A stretch of 64,000 nt of DNA from Kalaharituber pfeilii (taxonomy: Eukaryota; Ascomycota; Pezizomycetes; Pezizales; Pezizaceae): the NCBI GenBank assembly GCA_015179045.1, contig WHUZ01000136.1:46801-110800 (forward strand), given 5' to 3'. Shown here piece after piece: positions 20,871-32,449 of the stretch. The translations under genes were made by a program, and so were the position numbers. The stretch's first letter is position 1, and every line of letters begins with the position of its first letter. Below the pieces are notes generated by a model that made no database searches, was not told the origin of the DNA, and saw nothing but the letters and a program-made list of their open reading frames with translations.

Positions 20871-20969
20871 CAGTAGAGCAGAGCAGTTGTTGTTAAATTC
20901 AGCTGTGTATTGGGCCACTAATTGGGTACTCATGGGGTCCTGTATTGGGGCATTCATTAGACTATACAT

Positions 20970-21295
20970 TAGTAAAAGCACTTTAGAGCTATCTTAGAAC
21001 TATCCAACATTTCAAGAGCCATCTTAGAGCTACTTATTACTTCTAGAGCTATCTTAAAGCTACTTAAGACTTTTATAATCATTCTAGAGCTATCTAATAC
21101 TCTCAGAGTTAGTCTAGAGTCATTTAAAAGCTATAAAGATACTCTAGACTCATCTAAAAGTACTAGAGATACTCTTAAGCTATTTAAAAGTACTAAGGAA
21201 ATCCTAAAGCTACTCAGAAGCGTTAGAAACACTCCAAAGCCACTCAGGAGTACTAGAAACACTTCAGAGCTACTCAAGAGCGCCAGAAATACTAG
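20970..21295. repeat. Degenerate AGAGCTAYYTAAAAG repeat
   Basis: Ten or so weak units of about 30-35 bp with the core TTAGAGCTAYYTA. Probably an old minisatellite; no coding signal. Confidence 0.6.
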
Positions 21296-21311
21296 GTAGT
21301 TTTACAGTCAA

Positions 21312-22275
21312 TTGCCATCGGGTTCGAGGTTGAGTTCGCGTACGCCAACTGAGCTGGCACCGGGCCCGCCAGTGAGTTCGCGTACGCCAACTCAGTTGGC
21401 ACTGAGGCCTTCAGTGAGTTCGCGTACGCCAACTCAGCTGGCACTGAGTCCTCCAGTGAGTTCGCGTACGCCAACTCAGTTGGCACTGGGTCCTCCAGTG
21501 AGTTGGCGTACGCCAACTCAGTTGGCACTGAGTCCTCCAGTGAGTTCGCGTACGCCAACTCAGTTGGCACTGGGTCCTCCAGTGAGTTCGCGTACGCCAA
21601 CTCAGTTGGCACTGGGTCCTCCAGTGAGTTGGCACTGGGTCCTCCAGTGAGTTCGCGTACGCCAACTCAGTTGGCACTGAGTCCTCCAGTGTGTTCGCGT
21701 ACGCCAACTCAGTTGGCACTGGGTCCTCCAGTGAGTTCGCGTACGCCAACTCAGTTGGCACTGGGTCCTCCAGTGAGTTCGCGTACGCCAACTCAGTTGG
21801 CACTGGGTCCTCCAGTGAGTTCGCGTACGCCAACTCAGCTGGTACTGGGTCCTCCAGTGAGTTGGCACTGAGTCCTCCAGTGAGTTCGCGTACGCCAACT
21901 CAGCTGGTACTGGGTCCTCCAGTGAGTTCGCGTACGCCAACTCAGTTGGCACTGGGTCCTCCAGTGAGTTCGCGTACGCCAACTCAGTTGGCACTGGGTC
22001 CTCCAGTGAGTTCGCGTACGCCAACTCAGCTGGTACTGGGTCCTCCAGTGAGTTGGCACTGAGTCCTCCAGTGAGTTCGCGTACGCCAACTCAGCTGGTA
22101 CTGGGTCCTCCAGTGAGTTCGCGTACGCCAACTCAGCTGGCGCTGGGTCCTCCAGTGAGTTAGCGTACGCCAACTGAGCTGGCGCTGGGTCCTCCAGTGA
22201 GTTCGCGTACGCCAACTGAGCTGGTACTGGGTCCTCCAGTGAGTTGGCGTACGCCAACTGAGCTGGCGCTGGAGG
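21312..22275. repeat. 42-bp palindromic minisatellite
   Basis: About twenty-two tandem 42-bp units: GTGAGTTCGCGTACGCCAAC + TCAGTTGGCACTGGGTCCTC + CA. Some units carry GAGTTGGCGTACGCCAACTC, a perfect 20-bp palindrome, and GCCAACTCAGTTGGC forms a second hairpin. It starts after GGTTTTACAGTCAATTGCCA, as at 45990 and 55788. Frames such as MAYANSLEDPVPTEL are artefacts of the unit length. Confidence 0.92.
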
Positions 22276-22773
22276 AGAAAAGAAAGGGGATATGGGGGGG
22301 GGCACAGTGATGGAGTGGACAAGGAGGGCCGCAACGGCGTTCACGAGATTGAGAAAGGGAAAGGGGATTGGGAAGGAGCGGGAAGTCAGGATTGGGAAAG
22401 CGATCGAGGGGAGTGTATGTGGATGTGGAGAGAAGCAAACGGCGGACCACCTGGTGTTCAGGTGTGAGGAGGTAGAATACTTGGAAGGATGGGGAAGGTG
22501 GGAGGACATTGACGACAAGAAATGGACGGTAGAGCAGAAGAACAGGCAGGGGACGAATTTTTCGTTTGTGTGAAGGTGGCGGTGGAAGAAAGTTGTAGCC
22601 ATTTTTATTGCCTCGTGGAGGTAGGGCGGGGAGGGGTCGGGTTTTCGTTTGTAGGGATGGTGGTGGAATAGCTAGGTAGATAAGCCTGCCTCCGGGCTTC
22701 GAGGGTTTAGACCCAGGGGCCCTGCCATGGCGAATAGCTGCAAGCGGGGTCACGTGAAATAAAAAAAAAAAAA
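22276..22773 (+). mobile_element. LINE-B 3' fragment with ORF2 C-terminus
   Basis: Holds the frame at 22292-22573, a G-rich 3' UTR, the LINE-B end (CCATGGCGAATAGCTGCAAG, CGGGGTCACGTGAAAT) and poly(A). The ORF2 remnant carries GSVCGCGEKQTADHLVFRCE, a C-x-C-x7-H-x4-C motif distinct from LINE-A. It lies directly against the 42-bp minisatellite, as in the copy at 46622. Confidence 0.8.
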
Positions 22774-22837
22774 TCCTCAACTGCTGAGTTCGTGAACTCC
22801 CACTGGGTCCTCTACTGAGTGGGCGTCCACTGAGTTC

Positions 22838-22874
22838 TTTTTTTTTTTTTATATCATTTATCTCTTACTCTACT
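22838..22874 (-). mobile_element. LINE-A tail-only insertion
   Basis: Poly(T) then ATATCATTTATCTCTTACT, the last bases of the LINE-A tail. CYACTGAGTT flanks both sides, with one change. The paralogous position at 47250 has the same insertion, so it predates the duplication. Confidence 0.6.
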
Positions 22875-23542
22875 GAGTTTGCAAACACCTCCTGAATCTG
22901 CTGAGTATTTGCCGTTGCGTAAAATGACCTATTTTCTACATGCACGATGAGGGCAATAAAATAACCCATAGATTTTCTATGATGAGGGCAATAAAATAAC
23001 CTATAGATTTTCTACATGCGCGATGAGGGCAATTGCGATGTATTTGCCATAAGTCAAATTCAGTCCATTCTGCCACATCTCCCACCACCGAGGGAGGCCT
23101 GCCATACCTGTAAAGTTGAGCTCACTCTGCCACACCTTGCAGCATGAAAAGGGGTCTGTTGATAGGAGTATGTAGTACTTCTGAGGCCATCTACGTCTGC
23201 CGCACTTGTTGCATTATCAAAGCACACTATGTGATTTTCAGCGTGTCTTGCCAGTGAAGTCTCAGCTCAGGCCTGAGACCATGAAACGTAATTCTGGCAG
23301 TATTAACTAGCAACCCGAAGCATACTGATCAACAGTTCATCACGCTCAATCTGGGTACATTAGCCTAGTATCGTTTTTGAGGCTGACCAGTGTAACATAA
23401 CATCCGACTCGGACGGCTGGAGTGGCCCAAGCAACCAACAACTGGAGCCCCTTTGTTTTATCCTTACTCGTATGCCGCTATGGCGAGATTTGCAATAATG
23501 TAAACTTCATCTCAATTCAGCAATGTCCTAAGAGGGTACCAT

Positions 23543-24235
23543 ATACATACTGCGATGTTGCCAAATTGAGATAATTATCCGCTGTAAGGGCACTAGATAT
23601 ATTTGGCCAATTGTGCATATATCAAGTATATTAAGGATGCGCATCTGAAAAGCAGTCAATTTCCCCAACCCAGAGTGGACATTCACTCTCTGACCATGTG
23701 CATGAGATATTGGGCATATTGAGTATATTGAACGTCTTACACATATTGGCCGCATGGATTAGATATTGAGTATATACATGAGATATTGTGTATAATTATA
23801 CATTAGACTACGTGAATGAGATATTAGGTATATTACACATGTTGATTGTATGCGTAAGATATGGAACCTGTTGAACGTATAGTATATAATGAGTGCGTGC
23901 ATGAGATGTTGGATACATTTAGTATGTTGTGAGGTATCTGACGTTTTTCACATAACTCCACTTGCAGCTATTTAGTATAGTAGGGTAGGTATCCAATGAA
24001 AATGACCCAATCTCTACATACGCTTACAAGCACGACGACGACATTTTTGATGCATTTACTATGCGTAAAATGGTCTATCTTCCACATGCGTAACGAGGGC
24101 ATTGGCGACAAGGGCATTGGCGACGAGGGCATTGGCAACGAAGAGGCAATTTTCAACGGATTTAACATGCGTATGCTACACATGCCCAATGAGGGGATTT
24201 TTGATGCATTTCGCATGCACAAATGGTCTTCTATA
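23543..24235 (+). repeat. Duplicated segment (partner at 56613-57325)
   Basis: Nearly identical over about 690 bp, including GATGTTGCCAAATTGAGATA, a run of ATGAGATATTGGGCATATTG repeats and a few 58-bp satellite units with extra GGGCATTGGCGACGA copies (three here, four in the partner). No gene seen. Satellite units continue to about 24600. Confidence 0.85.
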
Positions 24236-24671
24236 TTTTCTACATGCGTGAGAATCCCATTTGCGACGTTTTTAACATGCGGAGAATGATCCATTTTCTA
24301 CACACGCGGGTGGGGCATTTTTGACGTATTTACCATGCACAAAGCAACCTATTTTCCACATGTGTGACGAGGGTATTTGTGACGTATTCACTATGCCCAT
24401 TTGTGCCGTGTTTAACATGCACAAAATGACCCACTTTTTACATACCCATTTGCGACGTATTTAACTAACATATGCCAAAATGGCATATACGCGCAACCAG
24501 GGTATTTTCAACGCATTTAGTATGCCTATTTCAGAGGGCGAGGAGGCAATTTTCTGACTAACATGCACAAAACGGTCAAATCTTGTACATGGCCTGCCCG
24601 GTGCTTAATAGCCTGTTAACTACTGCAGCGGCCGCCTATTTTAATGTCCTGCGCAGTAGTTAACTGCTGTA

Positions 24672-24955
24672 CTAGACAGAAAAATAAGTATTTGGACAGG
24701 GGATAGATGCATATTATGCAATGTGTGGTATTCGGCATATTTTGGTATGCTTGGCGGTAAAACAGGCCCAAAGTCATTATGTCAGCTGTCCAAATACTTT
24801 CTTACATAATGAATTTGGACACCCTACCAGGAAATTTGGACTGTCTTATGGCTATCACCAGCCATGTATACGAAAATATGCTAGTTTCTGCCGAATACTG
24901 CATGGGGCATAAATATGCATTTATCTCCTGTCCAAATACTTATTTTTCTGTCTAG
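24672..24955. mobile_element. MITE, Tc1/mariner-type ends (M1)
   Basis: 284 bp with terminal inverted repeats CTAGACAGAAAAATAAG..., about 28 bp each, flanked by TA (24670-24671 and 24956-24957). Internal motifs AAAATATGCTAGTTTCTGCC and repeated TTTGGACAGCTGAC occur in sister copies (33333, 57330, 62585). No transposase. Confidence 0.88.
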
Positions 24956-25009
24956 TAGCGACCGGTGCGAGTGCTATTTTGCCTGGCCTTGGCAAACTGG
25001 GGTCGGCTC

Positions 25010-26000
25010 CTTACCATCACCGATGGGGTAATGATGTGCCCACCGGTAATGATGCGCCCTCTTGGCACTCCTCCTCATGCATTCTCCCATCGTATTACTT
25101 ATTGTAGGTATATGACATATATTGAAATTATATACTACAAGGCTAATTCAATATCGCTAAATCAGAATCTTTCATCAGAATCCCAAAAAAATCAATAAAT
25201 CAAGATCTGTGACTAAATCTATCATTCTCCATCAAAAAAAGCCTCCCTTCTATATAACCTGCCCAATATTACTCAAAATCAAGATATTATTATAGAAAGC
25301 TATCAATACATATTTGCCCTGCATCAGTCTATTAGGTTATAGTCAGCAGTTGCATGCAGAGTTCATCTGGAATAACTATATGTTCAAATATATAGAGAAA
25401 GCTTACATTCTCAGGCCAATCTTTGTACATCAATATCACTATTAGTGTTCTCAGAGTTTTCAGGTGATCCAGAAATGCTACAACTATGCATGATGATAGC
25501 TGAAGGACTGGAGGTGATGGCTGTAGCCTTATTTGAGGCCTTCGGTAGAGATGATGAGCTCTGCAAGTGAGAATTTGCTAATAATACCTTTAGTACTGGG
25601 CGACTGGTAGAGCGAATATGCACACATATATGACGTATGCAATATGCTATTGCTGTTGTATTGCTATATAAGCCGCGTAGAGGAGTACACAGCTAGTCAA
25701 ATACCTACAATACACTCATTTATACGACTGCGACACCGCCCGACATTAGCTCGCATATCACTTGCATATGCGCATTTCGCAAAACCTCTCGGGACAGGCA
25801 CTTTCTGCCTGTACGCACACTGGCCGTTTTTCCCACTTATGATCGCCTGGTCTCAGCCTGGGCCTCAGCTTGAGCCCGAGCTGGCCATGGAATTGCCCAA
25901 AGATACCGGTAGCCTCCGCTTGTCTGAGAGTGCTTTCACTTGATCTGCCAGTAGTATGGCAACGCATAGGGCAGAAAGATTTTTTTGCAACGGTAGCCCC
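25010..26000 (+). repeat. Left arm of a 1-kb inverted pair (partner 28400-29580)
   Basis: Matches 28400-29580 in inverse orientation: CACCGATGGGGTAATGATGT at one end and CAGTAGTATGGCAACG, AGAAAGATTTTT at the other. A minus-strand frame at 25411-25623 (SSSLPKASNKAT...SPSA) is the counterpart of 28980-29151. Arms differ in the middle (25640-25790). Confidence 0.75.
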
Positions 26001-26469
26001 CACAATACCCATGCATTTTTCCTAACGCTAGACAAGTAGGGACAAGTGGTAATCACCAAGACATAGTCTGTGCCCTAGTTTCAAGCCACCTGCGGGCATT
26101 ACCTAGCTATTTTTGAAAATTACTTGTTTAAGTTATAAATTCTAATACTGCATATTTTTTATTGCCAATCTTGCATTTTTGTGAGATTATCTTGACATTA
26201 CTCTCTGCCATAATTGTGAACTACGCAATGAAGTTATAGGTTTGCTATCTGGGCATGAAAACAAGAGAGTAGTAAGTATAGAGTTACTGATTGTGATACG
26301 TATTGCTATTATACTTGTATATCTTATGCATGCAACGCTCGCTGACACTCTACCTACTATGATTATGGTGACCTGTGACCTTGAAGGCAGGCCAACTCAG
26401 CACATTGCTGAACGGAGTTTACAAATATGTATTAGATATTAAGGCTCACCTAGTGCAAGTGCTGAGTAG

Positions 26470-26604
26470 AGCGCACAATACTTGTATGAGAGCAGTATAC
26501 AGCCAAATATGTACTGAGTACATATATGCGATAGGATGGTCATATATGATAATCGCAGTTATGAATTGCACAGAGGACTAGTGGATATTGCTAGCCAACT
26601 ATCT
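26470..26604 (+). mobile_element. Solo LTR (LTR-1), split by two LINE insertions
   Basis: ATCGCAGTTATGAATTGCAC and AGAGGACTAGTGGATATTGC match the second half of the LTR at 16051. It continues as GTCTTTTTAACCTAAT (26828-26843) and then TGGACTGGCAATTCTCTATG (from 27147), which align with GTCTTTTTGGCCTGGCGG and ACGGTAACTCTCTGCG of the intact copy. The gaps are the two LINE fragments listed next. Confidence 0.65.
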
Positions 26605-26822
26605 TTTTTTTTTTTTTTTTTTTTTTAAAAATATTATCATTACTCGTATGCTACCCAATGGGCTATGGCAATTTAAGTATATAGGGAATAAGTAAGAAGA
26701 GGGAATAGGAAGAACAAAAAAGTAATTACGTAGCATAGGAAAGTAAAAGCCCATTTCATCCTTTGCGTTCCATCCATCTCATCAGTTCCACTAGTAGGTT
26801 CCCTTCTCCTTTGCCCTACTCT
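26605..26822 (-). mobile_element. LINE-A 3' fragment inside an LTR
   Basis: Poly(T) plus a decayed LINE-A tail (CTCGTATGCTACCCAATGGG, C-to-T changed) and about 150 bp of body. Flanks AACTATC and AACTGTC suggest the target duplication. Confidence 0.6.
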
Positions 26823-26843
26823 GAACTGTCTTTTTAACCTAAT

Positions 26844-27140
26844 AGCCCGGAATGCCGGTGGTGTGGCGAGGCTGAAGAAACGACCCTTCACATATTGTCT
26901 CAATGTAGAGTCTGGAAGCAGAGATGCCCAAGGGGTGAGGATGGATTGTGCAGACCCTTGGGTGACCAAGATGAAGGGGAGGGCCTTCGGGGAGTGATAG
27001 GAATTTTGGAATGGGCGAGGGGTTAGCCCCGGGGGATTTACTTCTATTGTTCCGTACTTGTACTTTGTTTTGATGTAACTAGACCTCGCCATAGCCCATA
27101 GGGCGGCACGCGAGTATTGATATAAAAAAAAAAAAAAAAA
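26844..27140 (+). mobile_element. LINE-A 3' fragment inside the same LTR
   Basis: Begins in the zinc motif (ECRWCGEAEETTLHILSQC) and runs to ORF2 end ILEWARG, 3' UTR, hairpin 27085-27114 and poly(A). Flanks AACCTAAT (26836-26843) and CCTAAT (27141-27146, with the last As shared with the tail) mark the insertion site. Confidence 0.75.
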
Positions 27141-27220
27141 CCTAATGGACTGGCAATTCTCTATGCTTGCCAAAAGTCAGTTATATCAGATATATAGTAC
27201 TATGACTATTTCTTGCTATC

Positions 27221-27395
27221 TGTTACGGGCTCACTGCAACCATAGATGGGCGATTGGTTGATGCAAATATGACATGAGCAACATATGATAGCCGATGACG
27301 TTGCAGTCACATAAATGAGTGTAGTAAGCATTGCTAGTTAAGTATCTTTTTAGCCTGGCAGACGGTAACTCTCTGCATTTACCACTTCCATTACA
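27221..27395 (+). mobile_element. Solo LTR (LTR-1 family)
   Basis: Starts TGTTACGGGCTCACTGCAAC and ends TTCCATTACA; 175 bp. Flanks CTATC (27216-27220) and CTATT (27396-27400) are a 5-bp duplication with one C/T change. Confidence 0.7.
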
Positions 27396-27399
27396 CTAT

Positions 27400-28400
27400 T
27401 ACTCATACCACCTGCTGGTATTCGCACTCACTGTCACTCATATACCACTACTCCTACCTGCTGTTGTACATACCTCTCACCATGATACCTTTCTGCCCTA
27501 TGGTCCTTGCACATAGTATAGAGCATATGTAGTTGTTAGCTTATATTCTAGTATGTCTGTCATGAAAATGCAAATGGAGAAGTATGCAATAAAACAATTA
27601 CTAGTACTCGGGGGTAGGGGAAAATACTCAGAAGCGCTATGCATGCATTAATGTGCGCCCGGACAGGGGGTCAAAAGTGAAGTAGGTATGACTTTTTGTC
27701 GAAAAGTCTTCAGAACTTTTGTATGGGATTTACACACAAAAGTACGACACACGTATTTTTTTAATTGCATTCAAGTCAACAAGCATTGCATAATTTGCAT
27801 AACTACAACCTGGCTGCCTAAACGCGAAGCCAATCTTGCACACTTCTAACTAATGGTATGAGGCATTCTTTTATTCTTTTATCCCACCCTTGAGGCTTTT
27901 CCACTTCATTTGCGCATTTGTTGTGTACATTAATAATTCAGATGTGCTCAACTAGAGTAGTTTCTCGATTGTGAATTTATACCGAAATTTTGCGTGCCGA
28001 GCTCGGGTTTCCATTTCGCTATTGTATGAGGCTTCAGTGGGTGATTCGACACTGTGATTGGGAAAAATGAGTTGTGCTGGCTGATTGAAAACAAACATTG
28101 AAGCGTGTAACTATGCGAAGCGTGTTGGAATCCTGTAAATAACAAGTGTTGTATTACATAACAAACAGCTGAACTGCCCTAGCAACGATCCCTGTCACAA
28201 TGTATGCAACTTTTCGCGCTTCTGAAGACTTACCCTTGATACCGAGTACAGTGTGTTGTTATTTTATTTATTTGAGGCGAAAGAAATAGAGACGATCAAT
28301 CAATCCCTACTAGTAGGTTGTTCTCGTCTAGTAGGTATTTGTCTAGTGTAAAAAATAAATGCATGGATATTGCAAGCCTCATCCGTGCGTAGCAAGACTA
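27400..28400. other. Spacer with weak inverted ends
   Basis: No gene. AAAGTCTTCAGAAC at about 27704 and TTCTGAAGACTTACC at about 28220 are inverted and could be ends of an old DNA element; GTCTTCAGAACC recurs at 52822. Confidence 0.3.
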
Positions 28401-29580
28401 CATCAGTGCGCAAAAAATCTTTCTGCACTTTCGTCCCTATACGTTGCTGTACCACTGGCAGATCAAGTGAAAGCACTCTCAGATAAGCGGAGGCTACCGG
28501 TATTTTCGGGCAATTCCATGGCCAGCTCGGACTCAAGCTGAGGCCCAGGCTGAGACCAGGCGATCATAAGTGGGAAAAACGGCCAGTGTGCGTACAGGCA
28601 GAAAGTGCCTGTCCCGAGAGGTTTTGCGCATTTCGTATACACCACCGACTGCCCGCCCTACAGTTGTAGTGAGCCCGTAACAGAGAAGAAGTTAAGAGCA
28701 GCAGTGGAAAAGATCCTGAAAGTAGAAAAATAGGCTGAGAAAGCAGAGAAGTAGCAGAATACTATCAAGAAAGAAAAATAAGGCTATTGAGGAAAAACGG
28801 TGATTAGATATAAAAGAGCATAAAAAGAGGGTAAAATAGAAGCAAGAAGAGAAAGAACATAAAGTAGCTAAGTGGACTGCAATGAGGGGTCGTAGGGCAG
28901 TTCGCACATGGGGCCACGGCCGAGGGAAACCTATGGTTGATATTCGGGGAGGGTCTAAACAGCCAAAGGAGGGGGTGGCCAGAGAAGTATTATCAGTGAA
29001 TTTTGAGCCACATTGCTCATCATCTCTACCAGAGCCCTCAAATGAGGCTACAGTCATCATCTCTAGCCCTTCAACCACCACTATGTCAAGTTCTAGCATT
29101 TCTGGATCATCTGAAGACTTTGAGGATACTGATAATAACATCGAGATCTAAAAATTGGCCTGAGAATCTAAATTTTATCTATATATTTGAAGGTATACTG
29201 CATTCCAGATGAATTCTATATGCAATTGCTGACTATAACTTAATAGACTGATATACAATGAATAAGAATTGATAGGTCTCTTTAATAATATCTTAATTTT
29301 GGATAATATTAGATAGGTCATTTGCAAGGAGGTCTTTTTTTGGATAGAGGATGACAGATTTATTCAGAGATCTTGACCTTTTGATTTTTCCATGATTCTG
29401 ATGAAATATTCTGATTTAGCGATATGGAATTAGCCTTGTAGTATGTAATTTTAATATATGTTGTATGCCTGCAATAAGTAATACGATGGGAAAATGCGTG
29501 AGGAGGAGTGCCAAGAGCGCGCATCATTACCGGTGGGCACATCATTACCCCATCGGTGATGGTACTTGGCAGATGTGCGG
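28400..29580 (-). repeat. Right arm of the 1-kb inverted pair
   Basis: Inverse counterpart of 25010-26000. It also includes, at 28640-28682, an inverted fragment of the LTR-1 start (GCCCGCCCTACAGTTGTAGT). Confidence 0.7.
28690..29151 (+). pseudogene. Decayed C-terminus of an unidentified protein
   Basis: Reads as a Lys/Glu-rich stretch with several in-frame stops (EHKKRVK, KQEEKEHKVAKW), then AMRGRRAVRTWGHGRGKP, then a Ser-rich acidic end SSSISGSSEDFEDTDN. Such charged tails occur in fungal pogo-type transposases, but I cannot confirm this. A shorter homologue lies at 25411-25623 on minus. Confidence 0.35.
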
Positions 29581-29589
29581 TGAGCCGTA

Positions 29590-29825
29590 GCTGAAAAGGC
29601 TGCTGCAATGGCTGCTGAAATAGCAGCCAAAATGGCAGTCGAAATGGCAGTCAAAATGGCAGTCGAAATGGCAGCCTAAATGGCAGCCGAAATGGCAGCC
29701 GAAATGCATCGCTGAAAAGGTTGCTGAAATGGCAGCTGAAATGGCTACCGAAATAGCTGCTGAAATGGCCGCTGAAATGGCAGCCGAAATGGCAGCTGAA
29801 ATGCGTGCTGAAATGGCTGCCAAAA
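29590..29825 (+). repeat. 12-bp GCTGAAATGGCA array
   Basis: About nineteen units, several as GCAGTCAAAATG / GCAGTCGAAATG. Confidence 0.88.
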
Positions 29826-29827
29826 TA

Positions 29828-30214
29828 GTGGTATTCAGATTAGACTGTCCTCATATAAAATGGAATCCAGCGGACAAACCAGTTTATCCGTTCTGTAGTC
29901 TGAGTACCCTCTTGTGAAGATCGGATTTTTTGTCAAATCGGAAACAGGTTTTGGGTCCAAAAATCCACCGGAATTTATGCACACCAAGTCCTGAATATTG
30001 CATCAAGGCCCGCAAAATGCATCAGATACATGCAGTTGTCGCAAAAATCCGACCGGATTTTTTGTGCAAAAAAACGCGAAAATAAACCGGTTTAACTGGT
30101 TTATAACCTGAAAATACCAGATAAAATTTTGTGTGGAGATGACCGGATTTTCCGGACTTGATAAAATTCTGAAATCCGGAAAATCTGGCCAGATTTTTCT
30201 AATCTGAATACCGC
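29828..30214. mobile_element. 387-bp MITE-like element
   Basis: Terminal inverted repeats GTGGTATTCAGATTAGA and TCTAATCTGAATACCGC (one change), flanked by TA on both sides (29826-29827 and 30215-30216). The interior is rich in CCGGATTTT and AAACCGG motifs. No transposase. It is inserted at the end of the 12-bp array. Confidence 0.7.
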
Positions 30215-30299
30215 TAATGACCTGCGCGGTAGTTAACTGCTATAGCGACCAGTGCGAGTGCTATTTTGCCTGGCCTTGGCAAACTGGCACCAGCTCTTA

Positions 30300-32060
30300 C
30301 TTGACAGTTGTGCGGTGAGCCGTTTTTAACATGCGCAAAATAGTCAATTTTCTATGTACACGACGAGCCCATTTGCAACGTATTTAACAGGTGCAAAATG
30401 GTCTATTTTCTACAGGCATGACGAGAGCATTGGCGACATGTTTACCATGCGCACAATGGTCTCCATTGGTGATGTAGTCATCATACGAAAAATAACCTAT
30501 TGTCTACATGCGGGACGAGGACATTTTTGACGCATTTACCATGCACAAATGGTCTGTTTTCCACATGCGCGATGAGGGCATTTGCGACGTATTTACCATG
30601 TGCAAAATGGTGTAATTTCCATATACGCGACGTGGGCATTTGTGACATATTTACTAGGTGCAAAATGGTCTATTGTCAACATGCGCGACGAGGGCATTTG
30701 CGACGTATTTACATGTGCAAAATGGTGTAATTTCCATATGGGCGACGAGGGCATTTGTGACATATTTATCAGGTGCAAAATGGTAATGCATTTAGGATGC
30801 ATAAAGTAGCTACGCGAGGAGGCAATTTTCTGACGTATTGAGCCTGTTCAAAATGGCCTATTCCACACATGCGCGGTGAGCCAGTTTTCGACGTATTTAA
30901 CATGCACAAAATTGCCTATTTTAGGTATCTATGATTTGCCAGCTTGGGGCGTATTTCATGTGCCTATTTCTATAGGCGCAAGGCTACATTATTGCAAAAC
31001 GGGGTGCCAGTGGTCAGGCCACATGTACAACTCTTGTCACTAGCCTATATAGACACTAGAAACCGGTGCCACCTTGGCATGATACCATTTCCTAGTACCG
31101 ATTTGGCCATGGAATGGGTGCTAAAACCACTACTGAATTGGATACACTGAAATGGCATGGGAGTTCATCAGCTAGGGTGGAAATCACATTGCAGCCCTTG
31201 CGTAATGCACATAGCGGATAGGGCATTACTCCTTGCGCATGCACATGCTAAATACATCGAAAATACCTTCGCATGCATGAGTGGAATAGGCACGTTAAAT
31301 TCGGCAGAAAATTGCGTTGCTGAGTCTGCGAATATAGTCTTCTAACCTGAGGCAACTCACTTGGCATGTCGGATTACCATACCCAATGACCATTCACTTG
31401 CTGCTATCAGATTCTTTAAAATACTACATGATGCAAGATTTATTCTCCGAACTAATTACATTTCATCTACCATTGTGCCAAGTAGCCAAATCTATCCATG
31501 TACCACTGTGAGTCCAGCTCTATTGGGAGTAGATAAGCTATTCCAGAGATGGTATCACCCACTGGTGCGGGGAGTCGTCAGGCAGACTTAAGGCATACCA
31601 TCCGGAGCTTGGCTGTCCGCAACAGGGCCCATCCTGCAAATGCGTGAGGAGCCAGTTTTCAATGCATTCTCCCCCACATGGCAATTTTCTGACGTATTTA
31701 ACATGCACAAAATGGTCAATTTTCTACATGGTAGTTAATGGGCTGTGTGCCCTGTGTGCTATTTTAATGGCCTGCGTGGTGATTAACTCCTGCAGCGACC
31801 GGTACGAGTACTACTAGTAGTTTACCTGACCCTGGCAAACTCCTTACTTGACAGATGTGCGGTGAGCCGTTTTTAACATGCGCAAAATGGTCTATTTTCC
31901 ACATGCGCGATGAGCCCATTTGCGACGTTTTTAACATACGCAAAATGGTCTATTTTCCATATGTGCGACGAGCCCATTTGCGACGTATTTAGTAGGCACA
32001 AAACGGTCTATTTCCTACAGGCGCGACGAGAGTATTGGTGACATATTTACCATGGGCACA
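30300..32060 (+). repeat. Diverged 58-bp satellite and spacer
   Basis: Units of the 16300 family at 30300-30930 and 31640-32060 (GAGGGCATTTGCGACGTATT, TACCATGTGCAAAATGGT). Between them, 30930-31640 has no recognised gene. Its text partly recurs at 52600-52740 (TTTGCCAGCTTGGGGCGTAT versus TTTGCTAGCCTGGGGTATAT). Confidence 0.7.
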
Positions 32061-32449
32061 ACGGTCTCCATTGGCGATGTAGTTACAATTGGTATTGTTC
32101 TCTCACCTCTAGAGCGGGGAGTTAGGGAGTCGCCCATACAAAATTTCAACCGTACGCCAGGTGGGTGCCAAGGGTATTTTCCTTCAAACCTTGGGTATGC
32201 GGCATCAATTAAACTAAAGTTGGACGCTTTTTTTCTATGCTAGCATGAGCATTTCTGATGCTAGCCACAAATGGGGTTTTGTTTTTTTGACACCAGCTAA
32301 AATTGGTTTGACGCTGGCCGGAATTAAAATCGCTAGCACGCATATCACATAACTTATTTTTTCTCACATTACGGCCCTTGCTTCCACTCTGAGTATATGG
32401 ACACTGTAGTAGTATTTATATGTTGTGTTACCTCATAAAACTACAGCTG

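Noticed and set aside
21312..22602. Long frames on both strands (for example LAYANSLEDPVPTE)
   Set aside because: Product of a 42-bp repeat whose length is a multiple of 3; repeated peptides appear in several frames and lack conserved start or end.
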